From: Acidimicrobiaceae bacterium
GTDB lineage: Bacteria > Actinomycetota > Acidimicrobiia > Acidimicrobiales > RAAP-2
Length of the DNA: 56,364 bases
Assembly (NCBI GenBank): GCA_003153575.1
Contig: PLZW01000007.1
Location: 1-56,364 of the forward strand
Reading direction: 5' to 3'
Part shown: positions 8,822 to 18,368 of the stretch, piece after piece
How positions within the stretch are numbered: the first letter of the stretch is position 1
Layout: each line of letters opens with the position of its first letter
Notes under the pieces: model-generated
What the model was told of the DNA's origin: nothing
What the model saw: the letters and a program-made list of their open reading frames with translations, nothing else
Databases searched by the model: none
Made by a program: the position numbers and the translations under genes

Positions 8822-10855
8822 TCAGCCCACCGATGCGGCCCGGTGGCGCTCGACCAGGTCGATCATGTCCTCCATCATCTGGCCGATGGCGAAGTCCTTG
8901 GGCGTGTAGACCCGGGCCACGCCTTTGCCCAGCAGGACGACCTCGTCCTCCGGGGGGATGATCCCACCGACCACCACCGGTGCGTCGACCCCCTCGGCCC
9001 GCAGCCGCTCGACCACCTCGGGTACCAGCTCCAGGTGGCTGCCGGACAGGATGGAGATGCCGACCACGTCGACGTCCTCATCCCGGGCTGCCGCCGCGAT
9101 CTCGGCGGGGGAGAGGCGGATCCCCTGGTAGACGACCTCGAACCCGGCATCCCGGGCGGCCACGGCGATCTGTTCGGCCCCGTTCGAGTGCCCGTCGAGC
9201 CCGGGCTTGGCCACCAGCAATCGGGGTGGTCCCCCGGACCGCTCGGCCAGCGCCTTGGACCGGGCGACCACCCGCTGGAACTCCGCCCCCCGGTGGCCGA
9301 CCCCTCCGCCGACCCCCGTCGGGGCCCGGTACTCGCCGAAGACGTCGCGCAGTGCGCCCGCCCATTCGCCGGTGGTTCCGCCGGCGTGGGCCAGGGCGAC
9401 GGTGGCCGGCATGACGTTGTCGGTCCCCTCGGCGGCCCGCCGGAGGTCGTCGAGGGCGCGCTGGACGGCGGCCCCGTCCCGTGCCGCCCGCCACGCCTCG
9501 ACGTCGGAGCGCAGCTGGGACTCCACCGCGGGGTCGACCCGCAGGATCGACCCGCCCCCGTCACCGGCCGCAGCCAGTGGCGAGTCGGCCGTCTCGGTGA
9601 AGCAGTTCACGCCCACCACCTGGAGTTCACCCGTCTCGATCCGCCGGACCCGCTCCGACTGGCTGCCGACCAGGCGGGACTTGAGTTCGTCGATGGCCTC
9701 GAACGCGCCGCCCAGGGCCAGCACGTCCTCCAACTCGGCCCACGACGCCTCGGCGACTTCGGCGGTCTTCTTCTCGATGACCACCGAGCCGTCGAAGATG
9801 TCGCCGTACTCCAGCAGGTCGGACTCGAAAGCCAGGACCTGCTGGATGCGCAGCGACCACTGCTGGTCCCATGGCCGGGGGAGGCCGAGTGCCTCGTTCC
9901 AAGCCGGGAGCTGGAGGGCGCGGGCGCGGGCCTTCTTGGACAGGGTCACCCCGAGGGCCTCGAGCACGATCCGCTGGATGTTGTTCTCCGGCTGGGCCTC
10001 GGTCAGGCCCAAGGAGTTGACCTGGACGCCGTAGCGCATGCGGCGCAGCTTGGGATCGTCGACTCCGTAGCGCTCGACGCAGACCCGGTTCCACAGCTCG
10101 GTGAAGGCCCGCATCTTGCAGGTCTCCTCGATGAAGCGCACGCCGGCGTTCACGAAGAACGAGATCCGACCGACCACGTCGGGGAACTGCTCGTCCGGGA
10201 TCTGGCCCGAGGCGCGCACGGCGTCGAGCACGCCGATGGCGGTGGCCAGGGCGTAGGCCACCTCCTGGTGGGGCGTGGCACCGGCCTCCTGGAGGTGGTA
10301 GCTGCAGACATTGATCGGGTTCCACTTGGGGACGTTGCGGACCGTGTAGGCGATGGTGTCGACCGTCAGTCGCCGGCTCGGCAGGGGCGGGAAGATGAAC
10401 GTCCCCCGCGACAGGTACTCCTTCATGATGTCGTTCTGGGTGGTGCCGGACAGGACCCTGGGGTCGACGCCGCGGTCCTCGGCGTTGGCGATGTACAGAC
10501 CGAGGAGCCACGCCGCGGTGGCATTGATGGTCATCGACGTGTTCATCGACTCCACCGGGATCTGGTCCATGAGCTCGGCCATGTGTCCGAGGTGGGCGAC
10601 GGGGACGCCGACCTTGCCGACCTCGCCGGCGGCGGCCGGGTCGTCGGGGTCGTACCCGATCTGGGTCGGGAGGTCGAAGGCGATCGACAGGCCCGTCTGC
10701 CCCTTGGCCAGGTTGGTCCGGTAGAGCTCGTTGGAGGCCTTGGCCGTCGAGTGGCCCGAATAGGTCCGCATCACCCACGGCTTGTCGCGCACAGGCGTGC
10801 CGTCGAGGGACCCTTTCGCCCCGTTGCCCCGCACTGCCTTGTCGACCTCGCTCAT
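8822..10855 (-). CDS. ecm: Ethylmalonyl-CoA mutase (MeaA/Ecm type), coenzyme B12-dependent
   Basis: A 677-residue single-chain mutase that turns (2R)-ethylmalonyl-CoA into methylsuccinyl-CoA. The catalytic barrel has RTYSGHSTAKASN and AFDLPTQIGYD; this GHSTAKASN / DLPTQ version is typical of Ecm/MeaA, whereas true methylmalonyl-CoA mutases have a GFSTAEESN / DLATHRGYD type. The B12 domain holds the DxHxxG cobalt-ligand motif LDGHSNG (His ~556), SILSGSH and GGIIPPED. The ATG at 10855 gives the family start; the frame is open far upstream but covers the hydroxyacyl-CoA dehydrogenase gene. Whether it accepts methylmalonyl-CoA too cannot be read here. No B12 riboswitch is visible upstream. Confidence 0.93.
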   Translation of the reverse strand: MSEVDKAVRGNGAKGSLDGTPVRDKPWVMRTYSGHSTAKASNELYRTNLAKGQTGLSIAFDLPTQIGYDPDDPAAAGEVGKVGVPVAHLGHMAELMDQIPVESMNTSMTINATAAWLLGLYIANAEDRGVDPRVLSGTTQNDIMKEYLSRGTFIFPPLPSRRLTVDTIAYTVRNVPKWNPINVCSYHLQEAGATPHQEVAYALATAIGVLDAVRASGQIPDEQFPDVVGRISFFVNAGVRFIEETCKMRAFTELWNRVCVERYGVDDPKLRRMRYGVQVNSLGLTEAQPENNIQRIVLEALGVTLSKKARARALQLPAWNEALGLPRPWDQQWSLRIQQVLAFESDLLEYGDIFDGSVVIEKKTAEVAEASWAELEDVLALGGAFEAIDELKSRLVGSQSERVRRIETGELQVVGVNCFTETADSPLAAAGDGGGSILRVDPAVESQLRSDVEAWRAARDGAAVQRALDDLRRAAEGTDNVMPATVALAHAGGTTGEWAGALRDVFGEYRAPTGVGGGVGHRGAEFQRVVARSKALAERSGGPPRLLVAKPGLDGHSNGAEQIAVAARDAGFEVVYQGIRLSPAEIAAAARDEDVDVVGISILSGSHLELVPEVVERLRAEGVDAPVVVGGIIPPEDEVVLLGKGVARVYTPKDFAIGQMMEDMIDLVERHRAASVG

Positions 10856-10911
10856 ACCCTCATTGTTGCCCGAATGGGGCCGGAACGACAGATGGGCCCG
10901 CCGGCGGCCGG

Positions 10912-11766
10912 CTACTTCTTGTAGTCGAGGAAGCCTTTGCCGGACTTGCGGCCCAGCTGCTCGGCGGTGACCATGCGGCGCAGCAGCGGCACGGCGGCGT
11001 AATTCGGGTCCCGGAACTCGTCGTACAGGGCGTCCAGGATGGCCAGCGACGTGTCGAGGCCTACCAGGTCCAACAACGCGAAGGGACCCATCGGGAACCC
11101 GCACCCGCCCTTCATGGCGGCGTCGATGTCCTCGATGGAGGCCACGCCCTGCTCGTGGAGGCGAATGGCATTGTTGAGATAGGGGAAGAGGAGCGCGTTG
11201 ACGATGAAGCCGGCCTGGTCCTTGACCTCGACCGGCGTCTTGCCGCAGGCCTCGGCGAATTGGCGGGCCGCGGCGATGGTGTCGTCCGAAGCCGTCAGGG
11301 GGCGGACCACCTCCACCAGCGACATCACCGGGGCGGGATTGAAGAAATGGATGCCGCACACCTGGTCGGGCCGGCCGGTCTCCATGGCCATCTCGATTAC
11401 CGGGAGGGTGGAGGTGTTGGTGGCCAGGATGGCGTGGTCGCCGGTGATCCGGTCCAGGTCGCTGAAGAGCTGCTTCTTGACAGCCAGGTCCTCGACCACG
11501 GACTCGATGACCAGGTCGCAGCCCTTGAGGGCGTCGAGCTCGGAGGTGCCGGTCACCCGGCCCAGAGCCTGGTCACGCTCCTCCTCGGTCTTCTTGCCCT
11601 TCTCCACCTGGCGGTTGAGGGACTTCTCGAGGGCGGCCAGGGTGGCGTCGGCGGTCGACTGGCTGCGGGACCGCAGCACCACCTCGAACCCGCTGACGGC
11701 GGCCGTCTCGGCGATGCCCGACCCCATGATCCCCGAACCGACGATTCCTACGCGTGCGATGGACAT
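10912..11766 (-). CDS. hbd: 3-hydroxybutyryl-CoA dehydrogenase
   Basis: A 284-residue 3-hydroxyacyl-CoA dehydrogenase of the short bacterial type. N-terminal Rossmann motif VGIVGSGIMGSGIAE; catalytic His-Glu region IHFFNPAPVMSLVEVV; C-terminal helical domain with FIVNALLFPYLNNA and GFPMGPFALLDLVGLD, ending in KSGKGFLDYKK. It reduces acetoacetyl-CoA to 3-hydroxybutyryl-CoA, linking the nearby thiolase to crotonyl-CoA. It lies 56 bp upstream of ecm on the same strand, so they are probably cotranscribed. The ATG at 11766 is supported by the family start and a TAGCAT box 8 nt upstream. Confidence 0.92.
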   Translation of the reverse strand: MSIARVGIVGSGIMGSGIAETAAVSGFEVVLRSRSQSTADATLAALEKSLNRQVEKGKKTEEERDQALGRVTGTSELDALKGCDLVIESVVEDLAVKKQLFSDLDRITGDHAILATNTSTLPVIEMAMETGRPDQVCGIHFFNPAPVMSLVEVVRPLTASDDTIAAARQFAEACGKTPVEVKDQAGFIVNALLFPYLNNAIRLHEQGVASIEDIDAAMKGGCGFPMGPFALLDLVGLDTSLAILDALYDEFRDPNYAAVPLLRRMVTAEQLGRKSGKGFLDYKK

Positions 11767-11774
11767 GGGAGGTG

Positions 11775-11780
11775 ATGCTA
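11775..11780 (-). promoter_or_regulatory. Candidate -10 (TAGCAT) of leaderless hbd mRNA
   Basis: On the minus strand TAGCAT ends 8 nt before the hbd ATG (11766). Confidence 0.55.
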
Positions 11781-11851
11781 GCGGTGGCGCCCGGGGGCCG
11801 CCGACCGACGGGCCGCTTGCCGTCCAGGCAGGTGACCGCGACGATGGCGGG

Positions 11852-13069
11852 GTGACCGACGCCCCGACAATCGTCCCGCCCGACGCCTCGCTCCACGACG
11901 GGGCGCGCCGACACGGGCCCCACCGGTCCAGGGGGCGGATGGGGAGGCGGGGCCTGTACAGCCGGAGACTCCGGGCCCTCGACGAGCGTTGGTCCCTTCC
12001 CGGCAAGCTGCTGGCCACCGCCCTGGCCCACCCCGAGCCACTGCTGGCCCTGTTGCGCCGGGGCGGCCGGGTGACGCGCGACGGTCGGGTCCTCCACCGG
12101 GGCGTGCAGGCACTGCTGGAGCTGTCGAACCTCCTCGAGAGGAGCACGACCAGGGGCGATGGAATACCGGACCCCCTGGAGACCCGGGACGTGTTCGTGG
12201 CCACCACGAGGCTGGCCATGCCGTCCCGCACCGACATCCACGTCAACGACCGGCTCATCGCCGGTCCCGAGGGCGCGCCGGACCTCCTGGTTCGGATCTA
12301 CCGCCGGTTCGGGGTGGGGATCGGCCGGCCGGACGCCCTCCCGCCGGCCATCACCTACTTCCATGGCGGTGGATGGGTGATCGGGAACCTGGACTCCCAC
12401 GACGGCTCGTGCCGTCTGCTGGCCGCGGTGACCGGGTGCGTGGTGGTGGCTGTCGACTACCGGCTGGCCCCGGAACACCCGTTCCCCGCCGCCATCGAGG
12501 ACTGCCTGGCGGCCTACGCCTGGGTGCAGCGGAGCCACCGCGCGCTCGGGACGGCCCCCGGTCGGGTCGGCGTGATGGGCGACAGCGCCGGAGGCAACCT
12601 CGCCGCGGTGGTGGCCTTGGGCACCCGCACCGGCGACCTGCCCGCGCCGGTGGCCCAGGGCCTTATCTATCCCGCCCTCGACGCCCGGTTGGACTCGCCG
12701 TCCATCCACGAGATGGGCGAGGGGTTCCTCCTGACCTTGGCGGGCATGCAGGCGTACCGGGGTCACTACCTGCCCGATCCGGCGGACTGGGAGACGTGGC
12801 GGGCGTCCCCGCTGCTGGCCGAGGACAAGCGGGGCGTGGCACCTGCCCTCGTCGTGACGGCCGGCTTCGACCCGCTGCGGGACGACGGGTCCGGGTACGC
12901 CGCCGACCTGGAGGCCGTCGACGTGGAGGTCGAGTACCGCTGCTACGACGACATGGTCCACGGGTTCTTCGGCATGGGCGTGGTGCCCGACTGCCTGGCG
13001 CTGGCCACCGAGGTGTGCGATGCCATGGGCGCGCTCATGCGCCGGGCATCGGCCACCGCCGACGGCTGA
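11852..13069 (+). CDS. Alpha/beta-hydrolase, hormone-sensitive-lipase (HSL) type esterase
   Basis: A 405-residue protein from the GTG at 11852. The HSL oxyanion-hole motif YFHGGGWVIGNLDSHD, the DYRLAPEHPFPAA block, the nucleophile elbow GDSAGGN and the late Asp (GFDPLRDDG) and His (DMVHGFFGM) complete the catalytic triad. It hydrolyses short-to-medium acyl esters; the natural substrate is unknown. About 140 residues precede the core, longer than many relatives, so the ATG at 11939 (376 residues) is a good alternative start. It is divergent from hbd. Confidence 0.85.
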   Translation: MTDAPTIVPPDASLHDGARRHGPHRSRGRMGRRGLYSRRLRALDERWSLPGKLLATALAHPEPLLALLRRGGRVTRDGRVLHRGVQALLELSNLLERSTTRGDGIPDPLETRDVFVATTRLAMPSRTDIHVNDRLIAGPEGAPDLLVRIYRRFGVGIGRPDALPPAITYFHGGGWVIGNLDSHDGSCRLLAAVTGCVVVAVDYRLAPEHPFPAAIEDCLAAYAWVQRSHRALGTAPGRVGVMGDSAGGNLAAVVALGTRTGDLPAPVAQGLIYPALDARLDSPSIHEMGEGFLLTLAGMQAYRGHYLPDPADWETWRASPLLAEDKRGVAPALVVTAGFDPLRDDGSGYAADLEAVDVEVEYRCYDDMVHGFFGMGVVPDCLALATEVCDAMGALMRRASATADG

Positions 13070-13088
13070 GCGGCCGGCAGAGGGCCTC

Positions 13089-13094
13089 TACACT
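13089..13094 (+). promoter_or_regulatory. Candidate -10 (TACACT) of a leaderless mRNA
   Basis: TACACT ends 7 nt before the ATG at 13102, only 20 bp after the stop of the upstream esterase gene, suggesting independent transcription of the S51-like gene. Confidence 0.55.
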
Positions 13095-13101
13095 CCCCGT
13101 C

Positions 13102-13794
13102 ATGGACGCGACACCTGGAATCCTGGCCCTGGTCGGCGGAGGCGAATGGCAGGAGGGTTGCGACTTCGACGCGGGGTTCCTCACCGCTTCGGGGACCGAT
13201 CAGGTCCTGGTCCTGCCGACGGCCGGCGCCTACGAGCACCCTGAGCACCTGGTCGTACGCGCCGGCGAGTGGTTCGCGCACCTGGGCGGCAAGGTCGAGG
13301 GACTGATGGTGGTCAACCGGGCCGACGCCGAGAACGACGGTGCCGCCGACATCGTGCGCCGGGCCCGGATGATCTACCTGGCCGGGAGCTCGCCCATGCA
13401 CATCCGCAGCGTGCTCAAGAACTCGGCGGTCTGGCATGCACTGGTGGCGGCCTGGGGCGACGGTGCCGTGGTCGTCGGCTCGTCGGGGGCGGCCATGGCC
13501 CTCACCGACCCGATGGTGGATGCCCGGGGCGGCGGCTTGACCATCGGGCTCGGCCTGTTGCGAGGAGTGGCGGTCGTGCCCCACTTCGGCGACGCGGCCG
13601 AGGACGGCACGGGGGAGAAGCTCCACCGGTCGGTGCTGCTCGCCCCGCGCGGCACCCCGGTGGTCGGGATCCCCGAGCGGACGGCCCTCGTCCGCGATCC
13701 GGGCGGCGCCTGGCGCTCGGTCGGCGCGGGGTCGGTGACCGTCTACCTGGACGGTGCCAAGGCGGCCGACGGGCTGGCGGCCTTGCCCACCTGA
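13102..13794 (+). CDS. Peptidase S51/cyanophycinase-like hydrolase
   Basis: A 230-residue protein of the class I glutamine-amidotransferase-like fold: LALVGGGEW at the N-terminus, DQVLVLPTAGAYEHP, a middle strand IYLAGSSPMHIRS, then a nucleophile elbow VVGSSGAAMAL near residue 131-141. S51 enzymes (cyanophycinase, peptidase E) usually show GTSAGA/GWSAGA; here the order is GSSGAA, with the Ser in place but the following Ala-Gly swapped. Hydrolysis of a peptide-like bond is the likely activity; cyanophycin as substrate is not supported. Confidence 0.72.
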   Translation: MDATPGILALVGGGEWQEGCDFDAGFLTASGTDQVLVLPTAGAYEHPEHLVVRAGEWFAHLGGKVEGLMVVNRADAENDGAADIVRRARMIYLAGSSPMHIRSVLKNSAVWHALVAAWGDGAVVVGSSGAAMALTDPMVDARGGGLTIGLGLLRGVAVVPHFGDAAEDGTGEKLHRSVLLAPRGTPVVGIPERTALVRDPGGAWRSVGAGSVTVYLDGAKAADGLAALPT

Positions 13795-13822
13795 GCCGAC
13801 GCCGGCCTGACCCGAGGGGGGC

Positions 13823-14377
13823 TCAGTCGGCCTCGGTGATGGTGACCGACTCGATGATGACGGGCTGGGACGGCGAGCCCGACCGGCTGCCGACCGACTC
13901 GATGCCCTTCACCACGTCGAGGCCTTTGACGACCTTGCCGAAGAGCGAGTAGCTCGGGGGCAGGCCCACGCCGTCGGGACCGCTGACGATGAAGAACTGG
14001 CTGCCATTGGTGTTGGGGCCGGAGTTGGCCATGGCGATGGATCCGATCTCGTAGCGCCCGGGGGCGGGCAGCTCGTCGGCGAACTTGTAGCCGGGACCAC
14101 CGCGGCCGGAGCCTTCGGGGTCACCGCCTTGGCACATGAAGCCGGGGATGATCCGGTGGAAGATGACCCCGTCGTAGTAGTGCCACCGGGCCAGGAAGAC
14201 GAAGTTGTTGACCGTCAGCGGTGCCCCGATGTGGTCGAGGGCGATCGTCAGCGAGCCCTTGTTGGTCAGCATCTCCGCCGTGTACGTCTTGGTCGGGTCG
14301 ATGATCATGGGCGGTGCCGAGTCGAAGCGCTGGGTCTTCGGGCTGGAGCCGTCTGCTGCGGGGACCTCGGGGGCCAT
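13823..14377 (-). CDS. Cyclophilin-type peptidyl-prolyl cis-trans isomerase (cytoplasmic)
   Basis: A 184-residue cyclophilin with the active-site block FHRIIPGFMCQGGDP (Arg, Phe, Met, Gln all present) and NGSQFFIVSG, then SYSLFGKVVKGLDVV. No signal peptide; a short polar N-terminal extension precedes the fold. It catalyses prolyl isomerisation during folding. AGGAGG lies 6 nt upstream of the ATG. It is 63 bp downstream of a second, membrane-anchored cyclophilin, a tandem pair probably arising by duplication. Confidence 0.9.
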   Translation of the reverse strand: MAPEVPAADGSSPKTQRFDSAPPMIIDPTKTYTAEMLTNKGSLTIALDHIGAPLTVNNFVFLARWHYYDGVIFHRIIPGFMCQGGDPEGSGRGGPGYKFADELPAPGRYEIGSIAMANSGPNTNGSQFFIVSGPDGVGLPPSYSLFGKVVKGLDVVKGIESVGSRSGSPSQPVIIESVTITEAD

Positions 14378-14440
14378 GGTCCACCTCCTGGTGGGTTCGA
14401 TCGGATGGGTGGGCGGAAGCCCGGTGCCGGACCTGCCCGG

Positions 14441-15250
14441 CTACGACGCGGTGACGGTCACCGAGAGCATGCGGTGGGTGACGGTGGGCGGGATGCCCGC
14501 CTGGCTGCCGGCGGCGTTGATGGACTGCACGACGCTCATCCCCGACGTGACCTGTCCGAACAGCGCGTACTGGGGCGGCAGCGCCTCGCCCTGGGCCCCG
14601 GCCACGATGAAGAACTGGTTGCTCGTGGTCCCGTTCGGCGCCTGGCTGGTCTTGGCCATGGCCAGCGAGCCCAACGGGTACTGCGGGGTGGCCGTGGCCG
14701 GCACTTCGCCCTGGACCGTGTAGCCGACGCTGCCGGAGGTGGTACCCGTCGGGTCGCCGGTCTGGTTGACGAACTGGGGGATCACCCGGGCGAAGGTGTT
14801 GCAGTCGTAGTACTTCTTGTCGGCCAGGAACGCGAAGCTGTTGACGGCCACCGGCGCCGTCTTGGCGTCCAGGGTGGCCACGATGGTCCCGAGGTCGGTC
14901 TTGATCGTGACGGTGTAGGTCTTCGTCGTGTCGATGGACATCGGCGGTGCCGAGTACTGCGGGTTGGGGAGCGCCGTGGACGGGCTCGCCGGGCAGCCGG
15001 CGGCCCTGGAGGCGGCATTGGCCGTCGCCTGGGCGGCCGAGGCCGGCGCCGTCGTGCTGGTCGTCGTCGTGGTCGCCGTGGACTTGGCGCCCGGCTTGAA
15101 GAGCAGGAAGGACACACCCACCACGACCAGCACGGCGATGCCGATGGTGATGGCCCGGCGGTAGCCCCGACGGCGTTTGGCCGCCTTCTCCGCCGCCTCA
15201 CGACGCAGCTGTCGACCGGCCTTTTGACGTTCACGCTTCTCGGTTCCCAC
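14441..15250 (-). CDS. Membrane-anchored cyclophilin-type peptidyl-prolyl isomerase
   Basis: A 269-residue protein from the GTG at 15250. It has a highly basic N-terminus (~1-30), one transmembrane segment ([19 protein letters not shown], ~32-50), a Thr/Ala-rich linker and an extracytoplasmic cyclophilin domain. In the active-site block [15 protein letters not shown] the Arg, Phe and Gln remain, but the Met next to Phe is Val and the Gly before it is Gln, so activity may be reduced or shifted. The GTG start follows a TACCCT box by 8 nt; the frame is open further upstream but that part is antisense to lysC. Confidence 0.87.
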   Translation of the reverse strand: MGTEKRERQKAGRQLRREAAEKAAKRRRGYRRAITIGIAVLVVVGVSFLLFKPGAKSTATTTTTSTTAPASAAQATANAASRAAGCPASPSTALPNPQYSAPPMSIDTTKTYTVTIKTDLGTIVATLDAKTAPVAVNSFAFLADKKYYDCNTFARVIPQFVNQTGDPTGTTSGSVGYTVQGEVPATATPQYPLGSLAMAKTSQAPNGTTSNQFFIVAGAQGEALPPQYALFGQVTSGMSVVQSINAAGSQAGIPPTVTHRMLSVTVTAS

Positions 15251-15258
15251 GGTCCTGC

Positions 15259-15264
15259 AGGGTA
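15259..15264 (-). promoter_or_regulatory. Candidate -10 (TACCCT) of leaderless cyclophilin mRNA
   Basis: On the minus strand TACCCT ends 8 nt before the GTG at 15250. Confidence 0.5.
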
Positions 15265-15330
15265 GCCGGTCCCAACCGGGGTCCCGAATCGCGTCGCCGA
15301 CCGGCACCCGGGGTCGGGGACGGTGCGTTG

Positions 15331-15336
15331 TAGCCT
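15331..15336 (+). promoter_or_regulatory. Candidate -10 (TAGCCT) of leaderless lysC mRNA
   Basis: TAGCCT ends 8 nt before the lysC ATG, matching the pccB element in sequence and spacing. No recognisable -35 lies upstream. Confidence 0.6.
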
Positions 15337-15344
15337 TGTGGGCC

Positions 15345-16556
15345 ATGCCGCTCGTCGTCCAGAAGTTCGGTGGTACGTCGGTCGGCGACGCCGATCGCAT
15401 CCGTGCCGTGGCCGACCATGTGGCCCGGACCCGGCGCGCCGGCAACGACGTCGTGGTGGTCGTCAGCGCCATGGGCAAGACGACGGACCAGCTGGTCCGG
15501 TTGGCCGCCGACGTGAGCTCGGTGCAGCCCGACCGCGAGATCGACATGCTGCTCAGCTCGGGCGAGCGGATCACCATGTCGCTGCTGTGCATGGCCCTGG
15601 CCGACCTCGGCGTCGAGGCGGTTTCCTTCACCGGAAGCCAGGCCGGAATGATCACCGACACCGCCCACACCCGGGCGAAGATCCTGGAGGTCCGGGGCGA
15701 CCGTCTCCTGGCGACCCTGGAGGCGGGCGGCGTGCCGGTGGTGGCCGGGTTCCAGGGCGTGTCGCTCGACCGGGAGGTCACCACCCTCGGCCGGGGCGGC
15801 TCGGACACCACGGCGGTGGCCCTGGCCGCGGCGCTGGGCGCCGACGCCTGCGAGATCTACACCGACGTCTCCGGGGTCTTCACCACCGATCCCCGAATCG
15901 TGCCCGAGGCCCGCAAGCTGGGCCGGATCAGCTACGAGGAGATGCAGGAGATGGCGGCCACCGGGGGTCGGGTGCTGGCCCTCCGGTCGGTCGAATTCGC
16001 CCGGAACCACAACGTCCGGCTCCACGTCAGGTCCAGCTTCACCTGGGAGCCGGGCACGTGGGTCGAAGAGGAGGATGCCCAGATGGAGCAAGCCGTCGTC
16101 ACCGCGGTGACCCACGACCTGTCCGAGGCCAAGGTCACCGTCACCGGGGTACCCGACAGGCCGGGTCTGGCCGCCCGGCTCTTCCGGGGCCTGGCCGACC
16201 GGAACATCAACGTGGACATGATCGTCCAGAACATCTCGCTGCACGGGACGACCGACATCTCGTTCACCATCCCCGAGACCGACCTGGCGGCCAGCACCGA
16301 AGTCTGCGAGTTGCTGGTTCCCGAGCTCGGCGCCACCGGCGTGGTCAGCGACGACGACGTGGCCCGGGTGTCGTTGATCGGCGTGGGCATGAAGACCCAT
16401 CCCGGCGTGACCGCCCTCACCTTCGAGTCCCTGGCCAAGGAAGGCATCAACATCGAGATGATCTCGACGTCGTCGATCCGCATCTCGTGCCTCATCCGGG
16501 CCGAGCGGGCCGAGGACGCGGTGCGGGCCCTGCACGCCGCCTTCGAGCTCGCGTAA
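15345..16556 (+). CDS. lysC: Aspartate kinase (alpha subunit, full length)
   Basis: A 403-residue aspartokinase that phosphorylates aspartate, the first step to lysine, threonine, methionine and diaminopimelate. Kinase motifs are [11 protein letters not shown] at the N-terminus, LLSSGERI, and [18 protein letters not shown]. Two ACT domains follow (~260-403) with [15 protein letters not shown] and [13 protein letters not shown], the sites of feedback regulation by lysine/threonine in the family. asd lies 69 bp downstream. An internal in-frame start encodes the separate beta subunit. Confidence 0.96.
   Translation: MPLVVQKFGGTSVGDADRIRAVADHVARTRRAGNDVVVVVSAMGKTTDQLVRLAADVSSVQPDREIDMLLSSGERITMSLLCMALADLGVEAVSFTGSQAGMITDTAHTRAKILEVRGDRLLATLEAGGVPVVAGFQGVSLDREVTTLGRGGSDTTAVALAAALGADACEIYTDVSGVFTTDPRIVPEARKLGRISYEEMQEMAATGGRVLALRSVEFARNHNVRLHVRSSFTWEPGTWVEEEDAQMEQAVVTAVTHDLSEAKVTVTGVPDRPGLAARLFRGLADRNINVDMIVQNISLHGTTDISFTIPETDLAASTEVCELLVPELGATGVVSDDDVARVSLIGVGMKTHPGVTALTFESLAKEGINIEMISTSSIRISCLIRAERAEDAVRALHAAFELA
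16083..16556 (+). CDS. lysC: Aspartate kinase beta subunit (in-frame internal start)
   Basis: An ATG in frame with lysC at 16083 would give a 157-residue protein consisting only of the two ACT domains ([13 protein letters not shown]...). GAAGAGGAGG lies at 16065-16074, 8 nt upstream, a strong ribosome site placed inside the coding sequence. Overlapping alpha/beta aspartokinase genes are established in actinobacteria such as Corynebacterium and in Bacillus, with the beta start at the equivalent place. Confidence 0.68.
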   Translation: MEQAVVTAVTHDLSEAKVTVTGVPDRPGLAARLFRGLADRNINVDMIVQNISLHGTTDISFTIPETDLAASTEVCELLVPELGATGVVSDDDVARVSLIGVGMKTHPGVTALTFESLAKEGINIEMISTSSIRISCLIRAERAEDAVRALHAAFELA

Positions 16557-17657
<1,101 letters not shown>

Positions 17658-17685
17658 CCCCGCCGATAGGCCTGGCGGCTCCCGA

Positions 17686-18327
17686 TCAGGCCGGGGCGTC
17701 GCCGACGGTGGGGCTCGTGCGGGCCAGCACGGCCACCCGCTTCGCCAGATTGACGGCGTGGTCGCCGAACCGCTCGTAGAAACGGGCCAGCAGAGCCAGC
17801 TCGACGGCCACCGGCAGGGGCATCGTGCCCGCCACCACCTCGACGGTAAGGCTGACGTGGAGGTCGTCCATCTCGTCGTCGAGGTCGTCGACCAGTGCCC
17901 ATCCCGAAGCCTGTCGCTCGGCATAGGCGTCGGTGGTGGCCCGCCACATGTGGACGGCCACTTCGCCCATGCGCTCGAGCAGGCCCCGGCTGCGGGCCGA
18001 CAGCTCGGCACCGAGGCCGCGGGCGGCCCGGCGGGCGACGTGCTCGGCCAGGTCGCCGTTGCGCTCGAGGTCGGGCAGCATGCGGATGACGGTGACCAGG
18101 TAGCGGAGCTGGTTGGGAGAGGTGATGCCGGCCACCGTGAGCTGCTGCAGCGTCAGCTCCTCGATGTCGTGGCACAGCGAGTCGACCACCTCGTCGCGAT
18201 CGGCCAGGGCCTTCGCCGCCTCGCGGTCGCCCGCCAACAGGGCGTGGGTGGCGCCGGACACCGAGTCGCCGACCAGCGCGAACAGCTGCATCACCTTCCG
18301 GTCGATCTGCTCGAGTGGCGTTTCCAT
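17686..18327 (-). CDS. phoU: Phosphate transport regulator PhoU
   Basis: A 213-residue protein made of two PhoU three-helix repeats, each with the E/DxxxD metal-binding pattern (RDEVVDSLCHDIEE; DDLDDEMDDLH). PhoU links the Pst phosphate transporter to phosphate-responsive signalling; no pst or pho kinase genes are in the window. The ATG at 18327 has GGAGG just upstream; a second in-frame ATG at 18372 would add 15 residues and overlap the NDH-2 stop. A TACGGT box 6 nt upstream of 18327 also supports it. Confidence 0.9.
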   Translation of the reverse strand: METPLEQIDRKVMQLFALVGDSVSGATHALLAGDREAAKALADRDEVVDSLCHDIEELTLQQLTVAGITSPNQLRYLVTVIRMLPDLERNGDLAEHVARRAARGLGAELSARSRGLLERMGEVAVHMWRATTDAYAERQASGWALVDDLDDEMDDLHVSLTVEVVAGTMPLPVAVELALLARFYERFGDHAVNLAKRVAVLARTSPTVGDAPA

Positions 18328-18333
18328 CCCTCC

Positions 18334-18339
18334 ACCGTA
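18334..18339 (-). promoter_or_regulatory. Candidate -10 (TACGGT) upstream of phoU
   Basis: On the minus strand TACGGT ends 6 nt before the phoU ATG. The 6-nt gap is GGAGGG, so the same bases could serve as a Shine-Dalgarno in a longer transcript read through from NDH-2. Confidence 0.4.
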
Positions 18340-18368
18340 TCCCCCGACATCGTGGGTGATCCCCTTGG

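Noticed and set aside
8786-10924. A 712-codon plus-strand frame antisense to the mutase gene
   Set aside because: The minus strand encodes a full, motif-complete Ecm; the plus-strand translation is low-complexity.
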